A model generated the notes under the pieces. The model did no database searches. It saw only the letters and a program-made list of their open reading frames with translations, and was not told the DNA's origin. From NCBI GenBank assembly GCA_949292525.1, contig CASEZJ010000011.1, positions 1-32,156 of the forward strand: a DNA stretch of 32,156 bases. The letters run 5' to 3'. Both the position numbers and the translations under genes were made by a program. The stretch comes from an uncultured bacterium. GTDB lineage: Bacteria; Bacillota_I; Bacilli_A; Acholeplasmatales; Anaeroplasmataceae. The stretch's first letter is position 1, and each line of letters starts with the position of its first letter. Below, in pieces: positions 1-9,107 of this stretch.

Positions 1-38
1 TCTATAGTTTTTTTATAAACTAAGTTTACAAATAATAA

Positions 39-85
39 AAAGTGATTACTTTACAACTATAATAAGTTGAAAAAATAATCACTTT
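39..85. repeat. Long imperfect inverted repeat upstream of the SUF operon
   Basis: Ten bases at 39-48 (AAAGTGATTA) are exactly complementary to 76-85 (TAATCACTTT). Inside them a second arm pair, CAACT at 54-58 and AGTTG at 65-69, can stack to form an extended hairpin. No clean T-tract follows. It may be the 3' end structure of the gene left of the window or a processing hairpin. Only the symmetry is certain. Confidence 0.4.
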
Positions 86-97
86 GTCAACGGTCTG

Positions 98-126
98 AGC
101 TGTCTAGAAAAGACAGCTTATTTTAT
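98..126 (+). terminator. Probable terminator of the gene left of the window
   Basis: A perfect 8-bp stem (AGCTGTCT at 98-105, AGACAGCT at 111-118) with a 5-base loop is followed by a T-rich stretch at 119-126. It lies before the sufC promoter region and would separate it from upstream transcription. The T-tract is interrupted by A residues, so termination may be only moderate. Confidence 0.5.
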
Positions 127-129
127 GGG

Positions 130-167
130 TATAATTGCTAGCAATTTAATTCTTATTATTGTATAAT
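130..167 (+). promoter_or_regulatory. sufC promoter region with a 14-bp palindrome (candidate operator)
   Basis: Two perfect -10 hexamers (TATAAT) occur at 130-135 and 162-167. Neither has a good -35 box at normal spacing; TTGCTA at 135-140 is 21 bases from the second. Between them lies an exact 14-bp palindrome, AATTGCTAGCAATT (133-146), which would overlap either promoter. The position suits a repressor or activator site for the SUF operon, but I cannot name the regulator and no regulator gene lies nearby. Confidence 0.45.
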
Positions 168-190
168 TTGCAAGGAAAGAAGTGAAAAAT

Positions 191-1015
191 ATGACAAATA
201 TATTAGAAATAAAAGATTTATATGTTAAAGTACCGGAAAAAGAAATTTTAAAAGGTTTAAACTTAACTATTAAAACAGGTGAAATTCATGCGATTATGGG
301 GCCTAATGGTACAGGTAAATCTACGCTTGCTTCAGTTGTAATGGGGAAGGAGAATTATCAAGTTACTAGTGGTGATATCTTATTTGATAATGAATCATTA
401 TTACCTTTAAAGGTTGATGAAAGGGCCAGAAAAGGTATATTTTTAGCTTATCAAAATCCAGAAGAAGTTAGTGGTGTAACAAATTCTGATTTTGTAAGAC
501 AGGCTATGAAGGCTTGTACTGGTAAGGATATTAATTTATTTTCTTTTATCCGCAAATATGAAAAAGCTTGTAAAGATTTAAAAATGCCTGATGATTTAGC
601 TCATCGTTATTTAAATGAAGGCTTTTCAGGGGGAGAGAAAAAACGTAATGAAATTTTACAAATGAAAATGTTAGAACCAAAATTTGCCATATTAGATGAA
701 ATAGATTCAGGGTTAGATGTTGATGCTTTAAGAATTGTTGGAGAAAACGTATACGATATGGTTAATGAAAACTTAGGCGTTTTACTGATAACTCACTATG
801 AAAGATTACTAGATTATATTAAACCTGATTTTGTTCATGTTATGATTAATGGTAAAATCGTTATGACTGGTGGTCATGAATTAATTGAAAAAATTGATCG
901 TGAAGGTTATGATTGGGTTAAAGATGAATTAGGCCTAGAAATAGAAGATGAAGAAGAAACAAGAACTCATGCTATATTAGGCTCATGTGCTCATGCAGGT
1001 AAGAGTAATGAATAG
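191..1015 (+). CDS. sufC: Fe-S cluster assembly ATPase SufC
   Basis: SufC is the soluble ABC-type ATPase that binds SufB and SufD and powers the remodelling of the SufBCD scaffold. Counting from an upstream GTG at 182, the Walker A motif GPNGTGKST is at about residues 40-48; the signature SGGEKKRNE, Walker B FAILDEIDSGLD and H-loop ITHY follow in order. Close similarity runs through to the segment GYDWVKDELGLE, where Bacillus SufC nearly ends. Here about 20 further residues follow, acidic and then containing LGSCAHAG. I prefer the ATG at 191, giving 274 residues, but GTG 182 behind AAGGAAAG is possible. It is the first gene of a tightly packed suf operon, and its end overlaps sufD by 8 bases. 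Confidence 0.95.
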   Translation: MTNILEIKDLYVKVPEKEILKGLNLTIKTGEIHAIMGPNGTGKSTLASVVMGKENYQVTSGDILFDNESLLPLKVDERARKGIFLAYQNPEEVSGVTNSDFVRQAMKACTGKDINLFSFIRKYEKACKDLKMPDDLAHRYLNEGFSGGEKKRNEILQMKMLEPKFAILDEIDSGLDVDALRIVGENVYDMVNENLGVLLITHYERLLDYIKPDFVHVMINGKIVMTGGHELIEKIDREGYDWVKDELGLEIEDEEETRTHAILGSCAHAGKSNE

Positions 1016-1667
1016 AGTAGTGATTGAAGAAACTAATTCTGATGTTTTTTATGAATTGAATGAAAACGAAGAATTAACTTATATTGCTTTAAAAAGCATT
1101 AATGAAAGAAAATTTATATTAAATAGTGGATCAAAATTAAACTATATTAATATTAATTTTAATAATGTTGATGATAATTTAGAAGTTTTATTAACAGGTG
1201 AAAATGCGGTTTTTGATGGTAAAACTTTAACAGTAGGAAATAAAGGTAATTTTATTTTCAAACAAAATATATGTCATAAAGCTAAACAAACTAGATCTAA
1301 TATAACCAATTTAGCAATCGCCTTAGGTGATGCTGTAATTAAATATGAAACAACAGGTCATATTTTAAATAAAATGAGTAAGTCTTATTGTCGTCAATTA
1401 GCTAAAGGAATTATTGTTAACAATGATGCTAAAATAAGTGCATTACCTATTTTATTAATAGATGAAAATGATGTTTTTGCTTATCATGGCGCAGCTATTG
1501 GTAAAATTAATGATGATGAATTATTTTATTTAATGAGTAGAGGTTTAACTAAGGATGAAGCCATATCGTTATTAGTTAAAGCCTTGATTAATCCGATTTT
1601 AGATGTTCTACCAACTAATATTAAATCTAATATTAGTGAAGAGCTAGAAAAGAGAATAAAAATATGA
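1008..1667 (+). CDS. sufD: Short SufD-like Fe-S scaffold subunit
   Basis: This SufB/SufD-family protein is the scaffold partner of SufB in the SufBCD complex. Only about 219 residues are present, roughly half the usual SufD length, corresponding to the C-terminal part of the beta-helix plus the helical tail. The core match is the segment YHGAAIGKIN followed by [12 protein letters not shown], shared with SufB's tail. The conserved His that acts at the SufB-SufD interface in other bacteria is at about residue 160. I chose ATG 1008, preceded by AGGT at 996-999; GTG 987 would add seven residues without a good ribosome site. It overlaps sufC by 8 bases and sufS by 4. The frame is intact and the position is normal, so this looks like a compact functional SufD rather than a pseudogene, which is inference. 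Confidence 0.85.
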   Translation: MNRVVIEETNSDVFYELNENEELTYIALKSINERKFILNSGSKLNYININFNNVDDNLEVLLTGENAVFDGKTLTVGNKGNFIFKQNICHKAKQTRSNITNLAIALGDAVIKYETTGHILNKMSKSYCRQLAKGIIVNNDAKISALPILLIDENDVFAYHGAAIGKINDDELFYLMSRGLTKDEAISLLVKALINPILDVLPTNIKSNISEELEKRIKI

Positions 1668-2878
1668 TCGATGTAAAAAAAATAAGAAAAGATTTCTTAG
1701 TATATGATAAATATAAAGACTTATGTTATTTAGATAGTGCAGCATCAGCATTAAAATTAAATTCTGTTAATGAATCAATATATAATTATATGGCATATAA
1801 TGGTACTAATGTTCATCGCGGAGTTTATAAATTGTCATATGAAGCAACAAACATGTATGAAGAAACAAGAGATGTAGTAGCTAATTTCATCAATGCTAAA
1901 AGTGATGAAATAGTGTTTACGAGAGGAGCTTCAGATGCACTAAATTTAGTTGCTTTAAGCTATGGTTTTAATTTTTTAAATGAAGGTGATGAAATTATAT
2001 CATCAGAACTAGAACATCATTCTAGTCAAATGCCATGGTTAAATGTAGCTTTAAAGAAAAATTGTAAAATTAAATATATTCCTTTAGAAAACAATCAAAT
2101 AACAGTAGAAAATTTTCAAAAAGTTTTAACAAATAAGACAAAAGTGGTAGCATTAACTCATGTATCAAACGTATTAGGTTATGTAACACCAATCAAAGAA
2201 ATAATTAAATTAGCTCATAACGTAGGAGCAATTGTGATTGTTGATGCTGCCCAAAGCATTCCGCATATGCCGGTTGACGTTAAAGACTTAGATTGTGATT
2301 TTTTGGCTTTTTCAGGCCATAAAATAATGGGACCTACAGGTGTAGGTGTCTTGTATGGAAAATATAAGCTATTAGAGATGTTACCACCAGTTGAATTTGG
2401 TGGTGATATGGCTGAAGATGTCTATACTACTCATATGAGCTATAAAGACGCACCTTATAAATTTGAAACTGGTACGCCGATGATAGCTGAAGTAATAGCT
2501 TTAAAAGATGCAATTAAATATTTACAAAATATTGGTTTAAACAATGTTTATGAACATGAAAAGCATTTAAAAGATTTAGCTATAGCTGAACTTAAAAAAT
2601 TAGATGATGTTGAAATTTATAATTCTGATTCTCCTACTGGAATAATAAGCTTTAATATAAAGGGGTGCCATCCACATGATGCTGCTTCAGTTTATGATAA
2701 AAACAATGTTTGCCTAAGAGCTGGTCATCATTGTGCGGAATTGGTAATGCATCATTTAAATGTAGTAGGGACTTTAAGAGCTTCATTTTATATTTATAAT
2801 GATGAAGAAGATGTAAAGCGATTTATAGATTCAACAAAAGAAGCATGTGATTTCTTTAGAATGTTTAGGGAGGATTAA
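1664..2878 (+). CDS. sufS: Cysteine desulfurase SufS
   Basis: SufS is a PLP enzyme that takes sulfur from L-cysteine as a persulfide and passes it to SufU. The 404-residue length is normal for group II desulfurases. The PLP-binding lysine is K220 in FSGHKIMGPTGVG, with the cofactor aspartate at D194 in VIVDAAQS. The catalytic cysteine is C357 in LRAGHHCAE, on the short loop typical of SufS rather than NifS/IscS. The start overlaps the sufD stop (ATGA). It is followed after one base by sufU, its zinc-dependent partner in Gram-positive bacteria, which supports the SufS-SufU pair over a SufS-SufE one. Confidence 0.96.
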   Translation: MIDVKKIRKDFLVYDKYKDLCYLDSAASALKLNSVNESIYNYMAYNGTNVHRGVYKLSYEATNMYEETRDVVANFINAKSDEIVFTRGASDALNLVALSYGFNFLNEGDEIISSELEHHSSQMPWLNVALKKNCKIKYIPLENNQITVENFQKVLTNKTKVVALTHVSNVLGYVTPIKEIIKLAHNVGAIVIVDAAQSIPHMPVDVKDLDCDFLAFSGHKIMGPTGVGVLYGKYKLLEMLPPVEFGGDMAEDVYTTHMSYKDAPYKFETGTPMIAEVIALKDAIKYLQNIGLNNVYEHEKHLKDLAIAELKKLDDVEIYNSDSPTGIISFNIKGCHPHDAASVYDKNNVCLRAGHHCAELVMHHLNVVGTLRASFYIYNDEEDVKRFIDSTKEACDFFRMFRED

Positions 2879-2879
2879 A

Positions 2880-3323
2880 ATGAAGTTAGAAGATTTATAT
2901 CGTCAAGTTATAATGGATCACTATAAGAATCCTCGTAATAAAGGTTTAGTTAACGAAAAAGGCTTTAAAGAAGTACATTTACATAATCCTTCATGTGGTG
3001 ATGATGTTACAATTGAAGTAAAAGTTGAAGATGGTACTGTTAAAAGTATTAAACATGATGGAACGGGATGTTCTATTTGTTGTTCATCAGCTTCAGTAAT
3101 GTCAGAAACATTAGCAGGAAAAAAAGTGGATGAAGCTAAAGATTTAATTAATGATTTCTTTGAAATGATTCAAGGAAATGAAATTAAAGAAGCTCAAGAG
3201 GAAGCTTTAGGCGAAGCCTTAGCATATAAAGGTGTTTCCCAATTTCCGGCACGAATAAAATGTGCAACTTTAGCTTGGAAGGCTTGTGAAAAAGCTTTAG
3301 AAGATGGTGATGATAATGAATGA
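2880..3323 (+). CDS. sufU: Zinc-dependent sulfurtransferase SufU
   Basis: SufU accepts the persulfide sulfur from SufS and hands it to the SufBCD scaffold. The 147-residue protein is IscU-like and keeps the zinc ligands expected of SufU: C39 and D41 in PSCGDD, C64 in GTGCSICC, and C128 in [12 protein letters not shown]. Two extra cysteines (C67, C68) follow the second ligand. The long insertion between the second and third cysteines is typical of SufU and absent from IscU. The start is ATG 2880, set by a strong AGGGAGGA site at 2867-2874; an in-frame ATG at 2847 inside sufS is not supported. The 3' end overlaps sufB. Confidence 0.95.
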   Translation: MKLEDLYRQVIMDHYKNPRNKGLVNEKGFKEVHLHNPSCGDDVTIEVKVEDGTVKSIKHDGTGCSICCSSASVMSETLAGKKVDEAKDLINDFFEMIQGNEIKEAQEEALGEALAYKGVSQFPARIKCATLAWKACEKALEDGDDNE

Positions 3324-4710
3324 TGAAAAAATAATTGAAGATTATAAATATGGCTTTAAAACAGAAGTAAATCCTTATTTAACATCTGGTAAAGGCTTAA
3401 ATGAAGATGTTATTAGATTTATTTCAGCAGCAAAATCAGAGCCTCAATTTATGCTCAATTATCGTTTAGAGAGCTATAAAAGCTTTTTAAAATTACAAAA
3501 TCCTAAATGGGGACCTGATTTATCTAATATTGATTTTGATGAATATACATATTATGTAAAAAGTACAAAAAATCAAGCTAATGACTGGGAAAATGTTCCA
3601 ACTAAAATCAAAGACACCTTTGCAAAACTTGGTATACCTGAGGCAGAAGCTAAATATTTATCAGGGACATCTACTCAATTTGAATCTGAAGTTGTTTATC
3701 ATAAAAATCTTAAAGAATTAGATGAATTAGGAGTCATATTTTGTGACACTGACACAGCCTTAAAAAAATATCCAGAATTATTTAAAAAGTATTTTGGTAC
3801 AATTGTTCCTAAAACAGATAATAAATACGCAGCTTTAAATAGTGCGGTATGGTCAGGTGGTTCTTTTATCTATGTACCTAAAGGAGTAAAAGTAGATAAA
3901 CCAGTTCAATCATATTTTAGAATTAATTCTGAAAAAGTTGGTCAATTTGAACGCACTTTAATTATCGTTGATGATGATGCGTCTATACATTATGTTGAAG
4001 GTTGTACAGCCCCTATTTATTCTAAAGACAGTTTACATGCGGCAGTTGTTGAAATATATGTAGGAAAAAATGCAAAATGTCGTTACTCAACTGTTCAAAA
4101 TTGGTCTAATAATATTATAAATCTAGTTACTAAAAGAGCTAGAGTAATGGAAAATGGTTTAATGGAATGGATAGATGGTAACGTTGGTTCAGGATTAAAT
4201 ATGAAATACCCTGCTTGTATCTTAGAGGGTGATTATTCTAAAGGTACTACAGTATCTATAGCATTTGCTGCTAAAGGTCAATATCAAGATACAGGAGCTA
4301 AAATGATTCATATTGGCAAGCATACTACTTCAAACATTATTTCAAAGTCTATATGTCGGGCTGGCGGTGTTGTTAATTACCGTGGTTTAGTAAACTGTGT
4401 TAATAATGCTAAATATGCTAAAAGTCATGTTGAATGTGATACTTTAATTTTAGATGACATATCTAAAAGCGATACAATCCCAACAAACATAGGTCAAAAT
4501 AGTGAAATGTATATCGAACATGAAGCTACTGTTTCTAAAGTTAATGAAGATCAATTGTTTTACTTAATGAGTAGAGGATTAAGCGAAGATGAAGCGACTG
4601 AAATGATAATTATGGGCTTTATTGAGCCGTTTTCTAAGGAATTACCGATGGAATATGCCGTTGAGCTTAACCGTTTGATAAAAATGGAAATGAAAGATGC
4701 AATAGGTTAG
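3316..4710 (+). CDS. sufB: Fe-S cluster scaffold protein SufB
   Basis: SufB is the main scaffold on which the Fe-S cluster is built, in a SufB-SufC2-SufD complex. From ATG 3316 it is 464 residues, matching the family. Conserved features include the [13 protein letters not shown] segment, the beta-helix core with the [16 protein letters not shown] stretch, a cysteine at about 374 in [12 protein letters not shown] (matching the essential SufB cysteine) and glutamates in the EHEAT motif at about 401-403. The tail [18 protein letters not shown] matches its paralogue SufD. Several starts are crowded at 3304-3316; the last was chosen because the protein then begins MNDEK, as expected. It overlaps sufU by 8 bases. 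Being last in the suf block copies the Bacillus order. Confidence 0.95.
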   Translation: MNDEKIIEDYKYGFKTEVNPYLTSGKGLNEDVIRFISAAKSEPQFMLNYRLESYKSFLKLQNPKWGPDLSNIDFDEYTYYVKSTKNQANDWENVPTKIKDTFAKLGIPEAEAKYLSGTSTQFESEVVYHKNLKELDELGVIFCDTDTALKKYPELFKKYFGTIVPKTDNKYAALNSAVWSGGSFIYVPKGVKVDKPVQSYFRINSEKVGQFERTLIIVDDDASIHYVEGCTAPIYSKDSLHAAVVEIYVGKNAKCRYSTVQNWSNNIINLVTKRARVMENGLMEWIDGNVGSGLNMKYPACILEGDYSKGTTVSIAFAAKGQYQDTGAKMIHIGKHTTSNIISKSICRAGGVVNYRGLVNCVNNAKYAKSHVECDTLILDDISKSDTIPTNIGQNSEMYIEHEATVSKVNEDQLFYLMSRGLSEDEATEMIIMGFIEPFSKELPMEYAVELNRLIKMEMKDAIG

Positions 4711-4714
4711 AAAT

Positions 4715-5434
4715 ATGAAATTACTATATGAAACTAATTATAAAATGCGTACTAATGATTTTACATGTTATGACACAATTACGCCAACTTCGATTTTAGA
4801 TTCATTTCAAGATGTTGCAGGAATTCATGCAAGCATGTTAAAAATGGGGTTTAACGATATGCTAAACAAAGGCTATTATTGGGTCGTATCACGAGAAAGA
4901 GTCTCAGTTTTTGGTAATGTTTTACCTGGTGAAACTATTAAGGTTTTAACATGGCCAGAGCGTAAAAAGGGTGTTAGTTTTATTCGTAATTACAAAATGT
5001 TAAATTCTAAAGATGAAGTTGTTGCGGTTGGTTCATCTTTATGGGTAGTTATAAATAGTAATACTAGACGCCTAGAACGCGCTAGAGATATTGACTATGA
5101 TGGGGAAATCGTAGATGAGATTATATATGAAAAATTAAATAAATTAGATGAAATTGAAATAACAGGCCCTATATATAATCATCAAGTAAAATTTAGTGAT
5201 TTAGATCATAATAAACATATGAATAATTCTAAATATATGGATGTATTCTTAAATATTATTGATTTAAAAGCAAATGAAAAAATATTAAATTTTCAACTAG
5301 ATTTTATCCATGAAGCCAAAGAAAAAGAAGTTTTACAAGTTAAATATACAAAAATAGATAATAAATATCATTTTGCAGGTTATATAAATGATTCTTTAGC
5401 TATTAGGGCAGAAATAGAGGTAGAAAATGCTTAA
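4715..5434 (+). CDS. Acyl-ACP thioesterase (FatA/FatB-like, double hotdog)
   Basis: It hydrolyses acyl-ACP to release free fatty acids from type II fatty acid synthesis in the cytoplasm. The 239 residues form two hotdog halves. The first has the substrate helix region with SILDSFQDVAGIHA and YYWVVSRERV. The second holds the catalytic signature DLDHNKHMNNSKYMD, with D164, N166 and H168 as the expected active-site residues. The start lies 4 bases after sufB, behind AGGTTAGA, and the end overlaps the next gene by 8 bases, so it is probably transcribed with the suf operon. Chain-length preference cannot be read from sequence. Confidence 0.88.
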   Translation: MKLLYETNYKMRTNDFTCYDTITPTSILDSFQDVAGIHASMLKMGFNDMLNKGYYWVVSRERVSVFGNVLPGETIKVLTWPERKKGVSFIRNYKMLNSKDEVVAVGSSLWVVINSNTRRLERARDIDYDGEIVDEIIYEKLNKLDEIEITGPIYNHQVKFSDLDHNKHMNNSKYMDVFLNIIDLKANEKILNFQLDFIHEAKEKEVLQVKYTKIDNKYHFAGYINDSLAIRAEIEVENA

Positions 5435-6692
5435 TTTTTTGAATTTTATGCGTGAATCAGTTTCAAATTATCATGCGTGTTTAAACATAGAAGAAATACT
5501 GTTAAAAGCCAATTATCAAAAATTAGAAGATAATAAATATTGGAATTTAGAATACAATAAAAAATATTATATAAAACATAATTCAAGATCAATCATCGCT
5601 TTTACTACGCCAGCTAAAAAAACTTTATTAGGTTCAAATCTAGTAGTAAGTCATGTTGATTCACCGACATTTAAAATAAAGCCACAAGCTTTATTAGCTG
5701 ATGGAAATTATATTAGATTAAATACTGAGGTTTATGGTGGTCCAATCTTATCTAGTTGGTATGATAAACCATTAAGCATTGCAGGCCAAATCTTAATAAA
5801 AAAAGAAGATAAGATCGAAGAGAGATTTATCTATATCGATAAAGATTTATTAATAATTCCTAGTGTTCCTCCGCATTTAGATCCAAAAGTTAGCAAAGGA
5901 ACTGAATATAATTTAAAAACTGATGTTATTCCTCTATTAGGAATAGATGGGAGCTTATCATTATTAGAAATTTTAAGCAAAGAATTAAATATAAGTTACA
6001 CTGATATCTTAGATTTTGATTTATGTTTAGTTAACCGTCAAAGAGCAAGACTTGGCGGATATAATAATGAATTTATATTTTCACCACAAATAGATGATCT
6101 AGCTTCAGTATATGGAACTTTAGATGCATTCGTTAAAAGTAAAAATCAAGAAGTTTTCAATTTTTATATTGCTTTTGATAATGAAGAAGTAGGAAGTATG
6201 ACATCAGAAGGTGCGGATTCATCATATTTAAGAGAAACATTAACTAGAATTATGACTAATTTATCTTATACATATGAAGAACAATTAATCGTTAAAAACA
6301 ATTCCTTTGTTTTATCATGTGATAATGCCCATGCCGTTAATCCTAATCACACGGAATTATTTGATCCAAATAATAGACCATATTTAGGTAAAGGTGTAGT
6401 ATTAAAATATAATGCTAACTATCGTTATACTACAACTTCAATTTCGGCAAGCTATCTTAAATTACTTGCTAGTAAGGCTAAACTAAATTTACAAGCTTAT
6501 ACTAATAGAAGAGATTTAAGGGGCGGTTCAACCTTAGGTGCATTACTAACAAGTCAACTCGCAATAAATAGTGCTGATATCGGACTCCCTCAATTAGCGA
6601 TGCATTCAAGTTTAGAAGTATGTGCAGCTAAAGATTTATTTGATTTAGTTAAACTTGTAGAGGTATTCTATAACAACGTATTTAAATCTTAA
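5427..6692 (+). CDS. M18 family aminopeptidase
   Basis: A cytoplasmic metallo-aminopeptidase of the aspartyl aminopeptidase family (M18) with two metal ions, removing N-terminal residues from peptides. The 421-residue length is typical. Metal and active-site residues visible in order: H76 and D78 in VVSHVDSPTFK, D223 in PQIDDLASVYG, E253/E254 in FDNEEVGS, D299 in SCDNAHAVNPNH, and H393 in LAMHSSLEVC. The segment RNNRP-like DPNNRPYLGKG also fits the family. It overlaps the thioesterase stop by 8 bases and is the last gene before a strong bidirectional terminator, so it closes the suf transcription unit. Its exact N-terminal residue preference is not determined. Confidence 0.92.
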   Translation: MLNFLNFMRESVSNYHACLNIEEILLKANYQKLEDNKYWNLEYNKKYYIKHNSRSIIAFTTPAKKTLLGSNLVVSHVDSPTFKIKPQALLADGNYIRLNTEVYGGPILSSWYDKPLSIAGQILIKKEDKIEERFIYIDKDLLIIPSVPPHLDPKVSKGTEYNLKTDVIPLLGIDGSLSLLEILSKELNISYTDILDFDLCLVNRQRARLGGYNNEFIFSPQIDDLASVYGTLDAFVKSKNQEVFNFYIAFDNEEVGSMTSEGADSSYLRETLTRIMTNLSYTYEEQLIVKNNSFVLSCDNAHAVNPNHTELFDPNNRPYLGKGVVLKYNANYRYTTTSISASYLKLLASKAKLNLQAYTNRRDLRGGSTLGALLTSQLAINSADIGLPQLAMHSSLEVCAAKDLFDLVKLVEVFYNNVFKS

Positions 6693-6713
6693 AAAACCTT
6701 ATAACTAAAAGAA

Positions 6714-6742
6714 AAACAAGGCTATGCCTTGTTTATTTTTTT
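6714..6742. terminator. Bidirectional terminator between convergent units
   Basis: A perfect 9-bp stem (AAACAAGGC at 6714-6722, GCCTTGTTT at 6726-6734) has a 3-base loop. A T-run follows on the plus strand (from 6732), and a T-rich stretch follows on the minus strand. It ends the suf unit from the left and the rqcH-methyltransferase unit from the right. The minus-strand methyltransferase stop codon lies within the hairpin's flank. Confidence 0.88.
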
Positions 6743-7431
6743 TGTAATATGAACATTATTCTTTCATCTTCATCTTCAAGATCATCATTAAAATCACCAG
6801 CGATTTTTATCAATCTAAAATTAGAAAAATCAAGATCTTTAAAATCATAGAAATATTCATAATATTCTTCTTTATAAACATTATCATCTTCAATAATTTT
6901 AATATCATGTTTTAAAGTTGTAGGATTTATTTTTTTAGTTAGCCAATCAATTTTAAATGTGTCATAATCATTTACAAAGTGATTATCTTCATATTCTTTC
7001 ATCATATAAGGACTAAAAATATCAAATATGAAATAACCACCATCATTTAAATGGTTATATACTGAATTAAATAATTCTTTAACTTTAGCTTTGCTATCTA
7101 AAAAATTAACAGAATCAAAAAAGCAGGTTATAACATCGAATTTAAAATCATATTTAAAATTAGTCATATCAGCAACTTTATAATCAATATTAAAGCGATT
7201 AATTTTTGCTTTTTCCTTAGCGATTTCAATCGCGCTTGAAGATAAATCTAACCCATAACAAGATATACCTTTATTAATAGCTAGCATTAGGAAAGAACCA
7301 GTTCCACAAGCTAAATCTAACAGTTTAGCGTTTTGTTTTAAATAAGGTTCTATAAATTCTAGCCAAAGGTCATATTCTAAGGTTTGCATTATTTCATCAT
7401 AATAGTAAGAAAACTTTTTGTAAGCATTCAT
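6733..7431 (-). CDS. Class I SAM-dependent methyltransferase
   Basis: A small cytoplasmic methyltransferase with a Rossmann fold. SAM-binding motif I is LLDLACGTGSF at about residues 37-47; later come a DLSSSAIEIAKEKA segment (motif II) and an ITCFFDSVNFLDS segment (motif IV). The N-terminus, with YKKFSYYYDEIM, resembles the Bacillus YqeM-like group, whose substrate is mostly unknown. The start overlaps the stop of rqcH by 4 bases, so the two are translated from one transcript. It ends at a shared bidirectional terminator. I do not assign a substrate. Confidence 0.85.
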   Translation of the reverse strand: MNAYKKFSYYYDEIMQTLEYDLWLEFIEPYLKQNAKLLDLACGTGSFLMLAINKGISCYGLDLSSSAIEIAKEKAKINRFNIDYKVADMTNFKYDFKFDVITCFFDSVNFLDSKAKVKELFNSVYNHLNDGGYFIFDIFSPYMMKEYEDNHFVNDYDTFKIDWLTKKINPTTLKHDIKIIEDDNVYKEEYYEYFYDFKDLDFSNFRLIKIAGDFNDDLEDEDERIMFILQKK

Positions 7432-9059
7432 TTTAACACCTTTAATGTTTCAATATATTTTTTATCAGGATCAATATAGATGGTGTTTTGCCTTGAATAA
7501 CTAACAAAACAACCTTTTTGTCCAGGGATCTTTTTAATAAATTTAACTTTAGTATAGTCAACCGCCACACTAGAACTTAAACTAGCATAACTATAATAAG
7601 CCGCTAAAATAGCTGCACATCTAATTTCAGCTTCCGTTATATCGGTTTCCTTAGCTAATACAACATGGCTACCACTGCCATCTTTCACATGGAACCATAG
7701 TTCATTAGGTTTAGCTAATTTATGGGTAATATATTCATTTTGAATATTATTTTTACCAACATAAATTAAAGTACCATTGATCTCATAAGTTAGATACTTA
7801 GGTTTTTTCTTTTTAGTGTTTTTAGTAAAATTATCTGGTAGATATTTATATTTCTTTAATTCATCTATCATTTCTAAAACGTCATTTAAATTAGCTCTTT
7901 TAAGTTGATCATTTAATAAATTAAAATATTTAATTTCATTTAAACAAATGTTTGTTTGTTCTTCAATGTAAGATAATGATTTTTTTAATTTATGATATTT
8001 TTTATAATAACGTTGACTATTTTCTAATATAGTATATTTTTCATCTAAATTAATTATAATTTCTTTGTTTTCATAATAATTAAAAACAGATATTTTTTTA
8101 TCTTTTAGCTTTAAATTAGGAGCTTGAAGTAGAAGTTCCCCAAAGATTTTATAATTATCACAATCTAAAGCTTGTCTTTTTTCTTCAGCTAATTTTTCTA
8201 ATTTTTGTTCATATTTTGTAACTTGTCTTTTAATAAATTTAGCTAGATCTGAACTTTCCTTTTTAATTTGGTTTTCTTTTTCAATGCTATAAAAGTTATC
8301 ATCTAATAATGAAGATAAATCAGAATAAGTTTTAATCGGTTCTAAAGAATAAAAATAAAAATCTAATTTATCATTATTATCTTTATATATAGATGGTAAA
8401 TAAAATTCATTTAACAAATTATAAAAATTCTTTTTTACATCATCAGATTTAAAACATAGATTAGCAAAACTATAAGAAGTACCTAAAAAATTAGTTAAAA
8501 TGTCCTTTGGTGTATTTAATTTTGCAAAATCAAAATTACTTAAATCACCATAAGGGTTAAGTTTATTAGTTTGGGGGAAACTATATTTAACATTTGGCAT
8601 AATAATTCGAGTAAATTCCCCAACCCCATCATGGTGTAATGAATCAAGAATTAAATAATCATTATCTGTTAAAATTAGATTAGAAAATTTACCCATTATT
8701 TCACAAATTAAGAGTTTGTTGGTTCTATCTTTCATCTCGTTATAACCGACTAATTCAAAAATTAAGATACGATCAGTTTCATGTTGATAAATATCATTTA
8801 TAAAATAACCCTCAATATTTTTTCGCAAAAACAGAGTAAAATTTTTAGGATTGGGATTATTAATATATTCTTTATTTGTTAAATGGATTCGACTTGTTTG
8901 AGCATTGAAGCCTAAAAACAATTTATAATTATGACTATTTGCTCTAACTGTAAAAATAAAATTATTATCAGCAATATCATTGATTTTAGAAATTCTGCCT
9001 GTTTTTAAAACATCTAATTCTTTTTTTAATTTAGATAAAAAAATACCATCAAAACTCAT
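7428..9059 (-). CDS. rqcH: Ribosome quality control protein RqcH (NFACT family)
   Basis: RqcH binds stalled 50S-peptidyl-tRNA complexes and directs untemplated alanine tailing of the trapped peptide, marking it for degradation. The 543-residue protein has the NFACT layout: an N-terminal NFACT-N domain from MSFDGIFL with the conserved Asp-Arg pair at D96-R97 (TDRIL), a helix-hairpin-helix and long coiled coil in the middle (about 260-400), and a C-terminal NFACT-R domain with LWFHVKDGSGSHVVLA. The gene was historically called a fibronectin-binding protein. It is transcribed divergently from infC and overlaps the downstream methyltransferase. The ribosome site GGTGAT precedes the ATG. Confidence 0.93.
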   Translation of the reverse strand: MSFDGIFLSKLKKELDVLKTGRISKINDIADNNFIFTVRANSHNYKLFLGFNAQTSRIHLTNKEYINNPNPKNFTLFLRKNIEGYFINDIYQHETDRILIFELVGYNEMKDRTNKLLICEIMGKFSNLILTDNDYLILDSLHHDGVGEFTRIIMPNVKYSFPQTNKLNPYGDLSNFDFAKLNTPKDILTNFLGTSYSFANLCFKSDDVKKNFYNLLNEFYLPSIYKDNNDKLDFYFYSLEPIKTYSDLSSLLDDNFYSIEKENQIKKESSDLAKFIKRQVTKYEQKLEKLAEEKRQALDCDNYKIFGELLLQAPNLKLKDKKISVFNYYENKEIIINLDEKYTILENSQRYYKKYHKLKKSLSYIEEQTNICLNEIKYFNLLNDQLKRANLNDVLEMIDELKKYKYLPDNFTKNTKKKKPKYLTYEINGTLIYVGKNNIQNEYITHKLAKPNELWFHVKDGSGSHVVLAKETDITEAEIRCAAILAAYYSYASLSSSVAVDYTKVKFIKKIPGQKGCFVSYSRQNTIYIDPDKKYIETLKVLK

Positions 9060-9077
9060 AATTAATCACCATTTTAA

Positions 9078-9107
9078 ATTATATAATATCTATATCTATA
9101 TTTGCAA
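9078..9107 (-). promoter_or_regulatory. Probable rqcH promoter
   Basis: On the minus strand a -35-like TTGCAA (9102-9107) is followed after 18 bases by TATAAT (9078-9083), about 20 bases before the rqcH start. The rest of the gap to the infC promoter (9120-9240) is very AT-rich. It holds a 12-bp palindrome, GTTATTAATAAC at 9178-9189, but no gene that I can see. Confidence 0.5.

Noticed and set aside
1008-1667. sufD as a pseudogene
   Set aside because: The frame is continuous with a good start and overlaps both neighbours in the normal way, and the conserved core and His are kept.
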